Shown piece after piece: positions 1 to 5,680 of a stretch of DNA of 12,505 nt. Both the position numbers and the translations under genes were made by a program. Below the pieces are notes generated by a model. The model was not told where the DNA came from. It saw nothing but the letters and a program-made list of their open reading frames with translations, and did not search any database. This stretch comes from JAUVXJ01 sp034430275 (GTDB lineage Bacteria; Chloroflexota; Anaerolineae; UBA7937; B3-Chlor): assembly GCA_034430275.1 (NCBI GenBank), contig DAOUEW010000107.1:1-12505 (forward strand), written 5' to 3'. Each line of letters opens with the position of its first letter. Position 1 is the stretch's first letter.

Positions 1-96
1 GAGTTCGTCCCCGAGCCCGCCACCATTGCGTTGTTGGGCACCGGTCTGGTCGGCCTGGCAGGGTACGCCGGCCTGCGGCTGAGGAGAAGGCAGTAG
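1..96 (+). CDS. PEP-CTERM (VPEP) protein, C-terminal tail only
   Basis: This is the last 31 codons and the TAG stop of a gene that begins before the window. The visible tail starts EFVPEPATIALLGTG, continues as a short Gly/Leu-rich hydrophobic stretch and ends in a basic cluster (LRLRRRQ). That three-part layout (VPEP motif, single membrane span, Arg cluster) is the PEP-CTERM sorting signal. In bacteria with the exosortase/EpsH system this signal is recognised and cleaved while the protein is exported to the cell surface. Nothing can be said about the main body of the protein. No exosortase gene lies in this window. A related, degraded tail is found at 2680-2877 and a terminator hairpin follows directly. 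Confidence 0.8.
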   Translation, partial: EFVPEPATIALLGTGLVGLAGYAGLRLRRRQ

Positions 97-122
97 CGGC
101 GACTCACGAGCTAGGCTATCAC

Positions 123-151
123 GGGGGCCCTTCCCTTGCGGAGCGGCCCCC
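123..151 (+). terminator. Hairpin terminator after the PEP-CTERM gene
   Basis: A 7-bp perfect GC stem (GGGGGCC at 123-129 with GGCCCCC at 145-151) encloses a 15-nt loop and is followed by a T/G-rich stretch (TGTTGTGTG). It lies 26 nt after the stop codon at 96. The T tract is weak, so termination could be partial. It also lies downstream of the minus-strand TPR gene ending at 264 and could serve both directions. Confidence 0.5.
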
Positions 152-263
152 TGTTGTGTGGACGGACCCCGTCAAGCCAAGCCCTCGGGTCACCGAAGAG
201 GCTGTAGCCGGGGGCAAGACGGAGGATTCTCTCACCCAGCGGCAGGCCTGCCTGTCCACCCGT

Positions 264-1451
264 CTAGATCTGCTCTCGCATCTGCTCTATCGACTGCTGT
301 ACATTGGTCCTGCGGGGCTCGTCATCTGGAGGGGCCAACCGCAGGTAGGACTCTAGATCCGCGATAGCCTCTTCGTACCGGCCCCGCGCGGAGTAGACGG
401 CCGCGCGGTTGTAGTGGGCGGCTGGACTCTGTGGCTGGAGGCGTATGCACTCTGTCAGGTCGGCCATGCTCTTGTCGTACTCGCCCTGGGCGAGGTAGGC
501 GTTGCCCCGGTTGTTGTAGGCCATACCCATCGTGGGATCGATCTCGATGGCCTTGGTGCAGTCGGCGATGGCCTCTGCGTGCCGGCCCAGGTACAAGTGG
601 GCAGTCGCTCGAAGATTGTAGGCATCGGCACAAGCGGGGTCCATGTCTATGGCCCGAGTGAAATCGGCGATAGCCTTGTCGAGTTCACCCAAGCCGAGGT
701 AGGCGTGCCCCCTATCGCGGTACGAGCCTGCTCTGGAGGGGTCAAGGTGGATGGCCTTGGTGAGGTCGGCGATGGAGCGATCGAGCTGGCCAACGATCCC
801 GAGGGCACGGCCCCGGTTGTGGTAGGCGAGAGCGTAGGTGGGGTCGACCCTGATGGCGTCGTCCAGATCGGCCAGGCATCGCTCGAATTCTCCGAGGGCC
901 ATGTAGGCACTTCCCCGATTGTTGTAGGCCTCGGCGTCCCTGGGGTTGAGATCTATAGCCCTGGTGGAGTCAGCGATGGCCTTCTCATACTCACCTCGAC
1001 CGAGGAACAAGCACCCCCGGTTGCCGTAGGCATCTCCGGAGTTGGGATCGAGTTCGATGGCTTGGTCCAGGTCGGCCATAGCTCGATCGTACTCACCCAG
1101 ACTCACGTGTGCCATTGACCGGTTGATGTAGATGCGGGCGCAGCCTGGCTCCAGGGCTACAGCTCGGTCGAAATCCGCCAGGGCCGATCGCCGGTCTCCA
1201 GAACCCACGCCTATCATCCCCCTAGTCTCGTAGGCCGGGGCGTGGTGCGGATCCAGCTCCATGGCGGCCTCTACGTCATCGCGGGCCTCTGCCCAGCGCC
1301 CTTCCCTGACGCGGACGTTGGCGCGCTCGACGAATCCCGCAGCATCCTGGGGCTCCTCGGGGGCGTGGGATGGCCTCGGTCTGAGCTTCTTCCAGAAGCC
1401 GGCGTTCAGCAGAACCAGCACCAGTGTGAGCGAGGCGATACCAGATATCAT
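264..1451 (-). CDS. Membrane-anchored TPR protein (10 repeats)
   Basis: The 395-residue protein has an N-terminal hydrophobic segment (about residues 3-20, SGIASLTLVLVLLNAGFW), then basic residues, a Pro-rich linker, and ten consecutive 34-residue TPR units (about 37-376). A 19-residue tail follows. The units match the TPR consensus (AYNNRGxAYLxLGEYDKAIADxTKAIxLDP). TPR arrays are protein-binding scaffolds. The anchor suggests a membrane-tethered adaptor, but the partner is unknown. The reading frame stays open to 1646, but the ATG at 1451 is chosen for four reasons: AGGAGG lies 6 nt upstream, the hydrophobic anchor starts there, the paralogue starts at the equivalent place, and the extra 65 residues are low-complexity Arg/Pro/Thr sequence. 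The gene follows its paralogue (1651-2433) with a 199-nt gap and no clear terminator, so they may be co-transcribed. Confidence 0.85.
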   Translation of the reverse strand: MISGIASLTLVLVLLNAGFWKKLRPRPSHAPEEPQDAAGFVERANVRVREGRWAEARDDVEAAMELDPHHAPAYETRGMIGVGSGDRRSALADFDRAVALEPGCARIYINRSMAHVSLGEYDRAMADLDQAIELDPNSGDAYGNRGCLFLGRGEYEKAIADSTRAIDLNPRDAEAYNNRGSAYMALGEFERCLADLDDAIRVDPTYALAYHNRGRALGIVGQLDRSIADLTKAIHLDPSRAGSYRDRGHAYLGLGELDKAIADFTRAIDMDPACADAYNLRATAHLYLGRHAEAIADCTKAIEIDPTMGMAYNNRGNAYLAQGEYDKSMADLTECIRLQPQSPAAHYNRAAVYSARGRYEEAIADLESYLRLAPPDDEPRRTNVQQSIEQMREQI

Positions 1452-1650
1452 CGTGCTCCTCCTGGTCGTTGGTTGTCCCGTTGGCGGTAGGTGATGATGG
1501 TTGAGTGTTCGTGGTTGCTGGAGTGTGGCGTCTCTGCCAGCACGCCGGTAGGGGGGACATCCTTCTGACGTTCGGGCACGTGGTGTTGCCAGGCCGCCAG
1601 TCGGCCCACGCTCTCGTACCGCGCAGGGGCGAGCCTGCCTGTCCACCCGT
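1452..1650. other. Spacer between the two TPR genes
   Basis: The first 60 nt upstream of the 1451 start align with the leader of the second TPR gene (shared CGAC-AGGAG-type block and spacing), so the duplication includes 5' untranslated sequence. Only a weak hairpin (GGCCG-actgg-CGGCC on the minus strand, near 1600) is visible, without a T run. I see no convincing promoter here. Confidence 0.45.
1458..1463 (-). promoter_or_regulatory. Ribosome binding site that fixes the TPR1 start
   Basis: The minus strand reads AGGAGG here, 6 nt before the ATG at 1451. This strong Shine-Dalgarno sequence supports that ATG over the upstream ATG at 1646. Confidence 0.75.
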
Positions 1651-2433
1651 CTACATCCGGTCTCGCATCTGCTCGATCAGTTTCCGTGCGTACGCCTTGC
1701 CAGATTTGTGATCGATCGGGGTCAGCCGCACGTAAGACTCCAGATCCGCCATAGCCTCCTCATACCGGCCCTGCCACCGGTACACCATGAAGCGTTGCCA
1801 GTAGGCGCCGGGCTGATCTGGTTCGAGGCGAATACACTCCGTCAGGTCAGCCACGGCCTTGCTCAACTCGTGAGCGAGAATGTGGGCGTGTGCGCGGGCG
1901 CGACAGGTTTCGGCCTTCGTGGCGTGCCTTAGACCGTACACTGTGGTGAAGTCGGCGATGGCCTTCTCATACTCAACCCGGTACCAGAAGAGGTCCGTTC
2001 GCTCGGTGTAGGCATCGGGAGAGTTGGGATCGAGCTCGATTACACGGTCGAAGTCGGCCATAGCATCATCCAGCTGGCCCAGGGACACGCGCACCATCGC
2101 CCGCTTGTTGTACAGGCGGGCGCAGCCCGGTTCTAGATGGATGGCTTGCTCAAAGTCCGTCAGGCCCCCTTGCGCGTCGCCCGTACAGAAGCGAATCCAT
2201 CCCCGAGCCTCGTAGGCCGGGGCGTGGTCCGGGTCCAGTTCTGTGGCGGCCGATACGTCCTGCAGGGCCTCTGACCAGCGCCCATCCCAGACGAGGATAT
2301 TGGCACGCTCGACTAATGCCGCAGCATCCTGGGGTTCCTCGAGGGCCGGGGAGGGCTCCGGCTTGGGCCTGCACCAAAAGGCCGGGCGGGACAGATACAG
2401 CGCCAACAGGAACGACCCCAGTGCGTGTATCAC
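1651..2433 (-). CDS. Membrane-anchored TPR protein (6 repeats), paralogue
   Basis: This 260-residue protein has an N-terminal hydrophobic anchor (about residues 3-20, HALGSFLLALYLSRPAFW), a Pro-rich linker, and about six TPR-like units between 37 and 240. Its start is GTG, preceded by AAGGGA 5 nt upstream. The start aligns with the ATG of the neighbour at 264-1451 (both begin with Met-Ile). The two proteins share EEPQDAA before repeat 1, the sequence of repeats 1-3, TECIRL near the end and an EQMR motif in the tail. Relative to the neighbour it lacks about four repeats. Units 4 and 5 (about 139-206) are poor matches, with YGLRHATKAETCRARAH where a regular TPR helix pair is expected. It is probably a diverged, shortened duplicate that is still open and likely translated. 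Role: presumed protein-protein adaptor; partner unknown. Confidence 0.8.
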   Translation of the reverse strand: MIHALGSFLLALYLSRPAFWCRPKPEPSPALEEPQDAAALVERANILVWDGRWSEALQDVSAATELDPDHAPAYEARGWIRFCTGDAQGGLTDFEQAIHLEPGCARLYNKRAMVRVSLGQLDDAMADFDRVIELDPNSPDAYTERTDLFWYRVEYEKAIADFTTVYGLRHATKAETCRARAHAHILAHELSKAVADLTECIRLEPDQPGAYWQRFMVYRWQGRYEEAMADLESYVRLTPIDHKSGKAYARKLIEQMRDRM

Positions 2434-2609
2434 GGCGCTCCCTTCTCGTCGTGCGTAGGTCAGTGGGCAACAAGCGATGGAGGTTTGGAGATCGTGGTCT
2501 CCGGTCTGTTGCGTGAGAGCCCTTCACAGGGACACGGGAGAGGGGGCTCGTCAGCCTTCATCACGCCTTGTGACGTCCAGCCTTGGGACGGTACCGCCCT
2601 CATCAACCA

Positions 2610-2638
2610 ATCATAGCACGTTTCTCACAAGGTGTCGA
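2610..2638 (-). promoter_or_regulatory. Sigma-70-type promoter for the TPR gene pair
   Basis: On the minus strand a -35 TCGACA (2633-2638) is separated by exactly 17 nt from a -10 TATGAT (2610-2615). The -10 is preceded by TG one base away (TGC-TATGAT), giving an extended -10. Both hexamers match consensus at five of six positions. The expected start near 2603 leaves a leader of about 170 nt before the GTG at 2433. It is the best promoter in the 246-nt gap and would serve both TPR genes. Confidence 0.55.
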
Positions 2639-2679
2639 GTACGATTGAAGCGAGCTATGTGTATGAGGCTCAGGCTTGA

Positions 2680-2877
2680 GGACGACTACGTTGGCTGTCC
2701 GGCCTCCAGTTGGTTACGACGGCTGGGAAAGACCTGGACTCCGTCGGGACGCTGTGTCTCAACCCCTGCGAGGTCGAGGAAGCGCAGTTCGTCCCGGAGC
2801 CGGCCACCATCAAGTTGTTGGGCACCGGGCTGGCCGGGCTTACAGGACACGCCTGCCCGCGGCTGAGGAGCAGATAG
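2680..2877 (+). pseudogene. Decayed PEP-CTERM protein tail
   Basis: Translation in this frame, bounded upstream by a stop at 2677-2679, reads through VGTLCLNPCEVEEAQFVPEP to a hydrophobic stretch and ends RLRSR followed by TAG. The last 30 codons align with the tail at 1-96 (FVPEPATI, LLGTG and GL match, and the DNA is clearly alike). There is no plausible start codon or ribosome site, and the promoter region of the TPR gene lies immediately upstream, so the body of the gene is missing. The sorting span is damaged: Lys replaces Ala after PEPATI, and His and Pro interrupt the hydrophobic core. It is best read as the truncated 3' end of a former surface-protein gene that kept its terminator. 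Confidence 0.65.
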
Positions 2878-2904
2878 CATGGCCCTGTAGCTGACAACAC
2901 CGAG

Positions 2905-2931
2905 AGGGGCTATCCACTGCGGATAGCCCCT
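2905..2931. terminator. Strong bidirectional terminator hairpin
   Basis: An 11-bp perfect stem (AGGGGCTATCC with GGATAGCCCCT) with a 5-nt loop (ACTGC) is followed on the plus strand by TTGTTC. It sits 27 nt after the pseudogene stop and 42 nt beyond the end of the minus-strand aminotransferase gene. It probably insulates the convergent units, being best for plus-strand transcription. Confidence 0.75.
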
Positions 2932-2969
2932 TTGTTCACCCGATACCTCGACGCTGCTTGCCCGTCGCT

Positions 2970-2987
2970 CTGTCTAAGTGTAGACAG
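2970..2987. repeat. Small hairpin across the ilvE stop codon
   Basis: A 7-bp perfect inverted repeat (CTGTCTA-AGTG-TAGACAG) has a 4-nt loop and includes the TAG stop of the aminotransferase gene. It has no T run. It may be a 3'-end stabiliser or chance. Confidence 0.3.
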
Positions 2988-3909
2988 GCGACAGCCAATC
3001 CCTGTACTTGGGGTTCTTCCCCCTGATCACGTTCTCGTACTCGGTCTGCAACTGCGCGGTCAGCGGCCCCACCTTGCCCTCGCCCACCTGGAACTTGTCC
3101 ACCGAGAAGATGGGTGTGATCTCGAAGGCGCTGCCGCAATAGAAGACCTCGTCGGCGATGTACAGCTCCGTGCGGTCCACCTCTCGCTCCACCACCGGCA
3201 CCGACATCTCGTCCCGGAAGAGCTGGATCAGGGTGGTCCTGGTGATGCTCTCCAGGATGCCCCCCGTTACCGGTGGGGTGATGGCGGTCCCATCGCGCAC
3301 CAGGAAGACACACGCGCCGGGGCCCTCGGCCACCTTCCCCAACTCGTTGAGCAGGATGGCACCCTCGTAGCCGTCTTCGACCGCTTGGGCGTTGGCCAGT
3401 CTTCCGTTCTGGTAGTTGGCGGCTGCTTTGATCCGTGGCGGCATGTCGCGATCGGAGATACGCGTCCAGGAACTGACGCAGGCGTGAATGCCGTGTCCGG
3501 TGCCCAGAATCGACTTCCGCGAGCCGGCCAACACGTAGGCTCCCACGTCCACAAGGTCGGGCTTGTGGGCGAAGAACTTCTTGCTAAGGCCGAAGTACAC
3601 GGTAGGCCGGAGGTGCACGTCTTCCCGCAGCTCATTCCTCACCAGCAACTCCACACAGACTTCTCCAATCTCCTCGAGGGAGCGCTTGAACGTCATGCGC
3701 ATCATCCTCATGGACTGGGCCAGCCGCTTGAGATGTTCCTCCAGCCTGAAGATGTATAACTGCTCTTCGCCGTCGTTCCAGTAGGCCCGCAGGCCCTCGA
3801 ACACTGAGCTGCCGAACCCCACAGCCTCCGTGGCTACGTGAATCTTCGCCTCCTCCCACGGTACGTACTCACCATTCATCCAGATAAACTTTGGGTGTTC
3901 TCCCGCCAT
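2974..3909 (-). CDS. ilvE: Branched-chain amino acid aminotransferase
   Basis: The 311-residue protein belongs to the fold-type IV PLP aminotransferases and has the usual IlvE length. It would interconvert Leu, Ile and Val with their 2-oxo acids using glutamate/2-oxoglutarate, in the cytosol. Visible signatures are GFGSSVFEGLRAY (about 31-43), VSSWTR (145-150), the catalytic-lysine region IKAAANYQNGRLA (Lys161), GYEGAILLN (180-188), AEGPGACVFLV (194-204), TPPVTGGILESITR (211-224), the conserved IADEVF with CGSAFEITP (251-266) and a C-terminal VGEGKVGPLT. An AAAGGAG ribosome site lies 7 nt before the ATG. The AEGxGENxF motif usual for IlvE reads AEGPGACVF, a mild departure. D-amino-acid and 4-amino-4-deoxychorismate enzymes share this fold, but the length and C-terminal motifs favour IlvE. 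It is divergent from the sigma-54 operon; whether this proximity is functional is unknown. Confidence 0.9.
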   Translation of the reverse strand: MAGEHPKFIWMNGEYVPWEEAKIHVATEAVGFGSSVFEGLRAYWNDGEEQLYIFRLEEHLKRLAQSMRMMRMTFKRSLEEIGEVCVELLVRNELREDVHLRPTVYFGLSKKFFAHKPDLVDVGAYVLAGSRKSILGTGHGIHACVSSWTRISDRDMPPRIKAAANYQNGRLANAQAVEDGYEGAILLNELGKVAEGPGACVFLVRDGTAITPPVTGGILESITRTTLIQLFRDEMSVPVVEREVDRTELYIADEVFYCGSAFEITPIFSVDKFQVGEGKVGPLTAQLQTEYENVIRGKNPKYRDWLSPVYT

Positions 3910-4073
3910 TGCACCTCTCCTTTCCTTTGACCAATGATCCCACTATTCGTGTACGGATGCAAGCTCCATGATAGGGGTGGATACGGAACCTTTCGCGGTA
4001 GGCGGCGTGCCCTTCTCTATTCTGCGCCCGGCATATTGGGCTCTGGCGACGGCTACTACTGATTAATCCGCAC

Positions 4074-4103
4074 TTGACAACGCTTATCAGGGTGTGATAT
4101 AAG
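4074..4103 (+). promoter_or_regulatory. Promoter P1 of the rpoN operon (sigma-70 type)
   Basis: A perfect -35 TTGACA (4074-4079) is followed after 18 nt by TATAAG (4098-4103), five of six matches to the -10 consensus. The predicted start near 4110 gives a leader of about 165 nt before the rpoN ATG at 4276. The sigma-54 gene is therefore apparently driven by the housekeeping sigma factor. Confidence 0.65.
4085..4099. repeat. Inverted repeat overlapping P1 (possible operator)
   Basis: TATCA-gggtg-TGATA is a 5-bp inverted repeat in the spacer and -10 of P1. Outer CACTT (4071-4075, off-centre) and AAGTG (4101-4105) extend the imperfect symmetry. A repressor bound here would block P1. The protein is unknown and the repeat is short enough to be chance. 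Confidence 0.3.
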
Positions 4104-4112
4104 TGCATTGTA

Positions 4113-4140
4113 GCGCTCTCACGGGTGAGCGCGGGGTTTT
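4113..4140 (+). terminator. Terminator-like hairpin in the rpoN leader
   Basis: GCGCTC (4113-4118) pairs with GAGCGC (4127-4132) across an 8-nt loop and is followed by GGGGTTTT, an intrinsic-terminator layout. It begins only about 4 nt after the predicted P1 start. A competing 9-bp perfect stem forms between CTCTCACGG (4116-4124) and CCGTGAGAG (4141-4149). The two structures share 4116-4118 and cannot coexist, as in a terminator/antiterminator switch. Whether it attenuates P1 or only caps the RNA is not known. Confidence 0.45.
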
Positions 4141-4158
4141 CCGTGAGAGTTCCGTGAG
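4141..4158 (+). promoter_or_regulatory. CCGTGAG direct repeats upstream of P2
   Basis: CCGTGAG occurs at 4141-4147 and again at 4152-4158, an 11-nt period (one DNA turn). An inverted copy, CTCACGG, is at 4118-4124. They lie just upstream of the -10 of P2, where a -35 would be, as expected for an activator or repressor site. The same bases form the alternative leader stem, so the repeat may act as RNA, DNA or both. Confidence 0.4.
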
Positions 4159-4165
4159 TCCTTCA

Positions 4166-4174
4166 TGGTATAAT
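4166..4174 (+). promoter_or_regulatory. Promoter P2 of the rpoN operon (extended -10)
   Basis: TGG-TATAAT is a perfect -10 hexamer (4169-4174) with the TGn extension. No -35 hexamer is found at 16-18 nt upstream. The CCGTGAG repeats occupy that place. The predicted start is near 4181, downstream of the terminator-like hairpin, so this promoter would bypass it. Confidence 0.5.
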
Positions 4175-4275
4175 GGGCCGAGAATGCGTAGGATTGCGCA
4201 TTCCGGGCGTTCCGTCGTATGCTGAGTGTGTGATCTTGCGTCGTCGCCAGAGCAGGTTCGTGAGGTCTGTGCGGA

Positions 4276-5679
4276 ATGAGCATTGGGGTCAGCGTTTCAC
4301 CAGCACTCAAGCCCAAGATCACGCCCAAGATGGTCATCCTCAGCCGGCTGCTGGAGTTGCCTTCGGCCGAGATGGAGCAGGCCATTCGCCAGGAGTTGGC
4401 GGAGAATCCCGCGCTTCAGGTCGCCGAGTCAGGCTATTGCGAGAACTGCGGCGTCACCTACTCTGGCTCCTTCTGTCCTCACTGCCAGGGTGCCATGAGG
4501 GCCAAGGTCCGGTCAGACTCTATGGATGAGTCGTACTCCGCTGGCTCGGTGCATTGGGCCGACGATGAGTGGGACCCTTTCTCCACGGTGGCGACGCCCT
4601 GGTCGATGCGCGATCACCTCCTGTGGCAAGTCTCTCCTCTGGTCTCGGAAGCCGAGCTCGAGATCGTCTCTCTTCTTGTGGAGAATCTGGACCACCGCGG
4701 GCTTCTGGATTGCGACCTGGAGAGTTTCGCTCGCACCGTCGACGTCTCTGTGGAACAGGTGGAACACGTCCTGTCTGTGATGCAGAGGCAAGACCCGGTG
4801 GGTATCGGGGCCAGAACGGTCGAGGAAAGCCTGTTGATCCAGTTGGAAAGCCTGGAAGAGGGCGATGACGTCGCGCTCCTATGCGAGCGCCTGATCCTCG
4901 AACACTGGGAGTCGTTGTGCAAGGACCGGCTGGACAAGATCGCGAAGAGCTTGCACGTGGGAATAGAGGAAGTGCGGAGGGCACGCGATTTCATCCGTTG
5001 CCATCTCCATCCCTATCCCATCAGCGCTTGTGCCCAGTCGCCAAGCTACGCCGAGCGGCCGGTCGATGCTCAATACCTGCGGCCGGACGTAATCATCACC
5101 GTAGACGGCCCTCAAGGTGAGGAGGAGTTCGACGTACGCTTTCCAGAGCAGGGGCGTTTTCGTCTGGGCCTGGACCAGACGTACCGGGATCTCTGCGAGG
5201 TCTTCGACGCCGGGGCAGGGCAGGGGGATGAGAGGGGGCAGGAGCACGTGCGGCGGTACGTGGCGAGGGGACAGCTCTTCATCTCTGGCTGGGAGGAACG
5301 GTGGCGGACCCTGCGCAAGGTGGTGGAGGGGCTGGTGGAGTTCCAGAGGGAGTTCCTGCTCCAAGATGAGAGGGCCCTGCGCCCTCTGACCAGGGCTCGG
5401 CTGGCCGAGACGTTGGGCCTCCACGAGTCGACGGTGAGCAGGGCCACGGCCTCGAAGTACGCTCTCATCCCAGGGGGACGGATCGTGGCCCTGGCGGATT
5501 TCTTCGACGGCTCCCTGAAGGCCAAGTCCTTGATCAAAGAATGGGTTTCTCAGGAGAGCTCTCCCTTGACCGACGGCGAGCTGGTGGAGATGCTGGCCGA
5601 GGCTGGTATCACACTGGCGCGGCGCACTGTCCAGACCTACAGGCAGGCTCTGGGGATCCTCCCATCGGGACTGAGGTGA
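4276..5679 (+). CDS. rpoN: RNA polymerase sigma-54 factor, atypical with zinc-ribbon-like insert
   Basis: This 467-residue protein is a sigma-54: it recruits core RNA polymerase to -24/-12 promoters and needs an AAA+ activator to open them. Evidence runs the whole length. Region I-like sequence (about 9-49) ends ELAENPALQ. Core-binding region motifs are WSMRDHLLWQ, ENLDHRGLL and QDPVGIGARTVEESLLIQL (about 109-190). The HTH reads RARLAETLGLHESTVSRATASKY (373-395). The DNA-binding end carries the RpoN box ARRTVQTYRQ (448-457; usual form ARRTVAKYRE). Oddities: Region I has only three Gln in its first 50 residues, where proteobacterial RpoN is Gln-rich; a Cys-X2-Cys-X8-Cys-X2-Cys motif (Cys55, 58, 67, 70) follows Region I; DPRPG is replaced by HPYPIS; and FELKYFF is replaced by VALADFF. 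The ATG is the first in frame after a stop at 4261, with GAGG 10 nt upstream. It heads an operon with two kinases and an NtrC-type activator. Confidence 0.93.
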   Translation: MSIGVSVSPALKPKITPKMVILSRLLELPSAEMEQAIRQELAENPALQVAESGYCENCGVTYSGSFCPHCQGAMRAKVRSDSMDESYSAGSVHWADDEWDPFSTVATPWSMRDHLLWQVSPLVSEAELEIVSLLVENLDHRGLLDCDLESFARTVDVSVEQVEHVLSVMQRQDPVGIGARTVEESLLIQLESLEEGDDVALLCERLILEHWESLCKDRLDKIAKSLHVGIEEVRRARDFIRCHLHPYPISACAQSPSYAERPVDAQYLRPDVIITVDGPQGEEEFDVRFPEQGRFRLGLDQTYRDLCEVFDAGAGQGDERGQEHVRRYVARGQLFISGWEERWRTLRKVVEGLVEFQREFLLQDERALRPLTRARLAETLGLHESTVSRATASKYALIPGGRIVALADFFDGSLKAKSLIKEWVSQESSPLTDGELVEMLAEAGITLARRTVQTYRQALGILPSGLR

Positions 5680-5680
5680 G

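Larger units (their letters stand above)
3910..4275. other. Divergent intergenic regulatory region
   Basis: No gene is visible in these 366 bases. The half nearest the aminotransferase gene holds its ribosome site but no convincing minus-strand promoter; the best -10-like hexamer, TATCAT near 3968-3973, lacks a good -35. The half nearest rpoN is dense with signals, listed separately: a consensus promoter at 4074-4103, an inverted repeat at 4085-4099, a terminator-like hairpin at 4113-4140 with an alternative pairing, direct repeats at 4141-4158 and an extended -10 at 4166-4174. Confidence 0.6.

Noticed and set aside
264..1451. Regular DNA periodicity of about 102 bp that might suggest a repeat array or CRISPR
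   Set aside because: The period is three times 34 codons, exactly the TPR unit. The copies are diverged and open in frame, so protein repeats explain it.
1452..1646. N-terminal extension of the first TPR protein to the ATG at 1646
   Set aside because: The extra 65 residues are low-complexity, no ribosome site precedes them, and a strong AGGAGG precedes the internal ATG at 1451, which aligns with the paralogue start.
2932..3759. A 275-codon plus-strand open frame opposite the aminotransferase
   Set aside because: It starts inside the terminator region and runs antisense to a gene with intact IlvE motifs. No recognisable domain.
4173..4529. A 118-codon plus-strand frame starting before rpoN, possible leader peptide
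   Set aside because: Its ATG overlaps the -10 of P2, it has no ribosome site, and most of it lies out of frame within rpoN.
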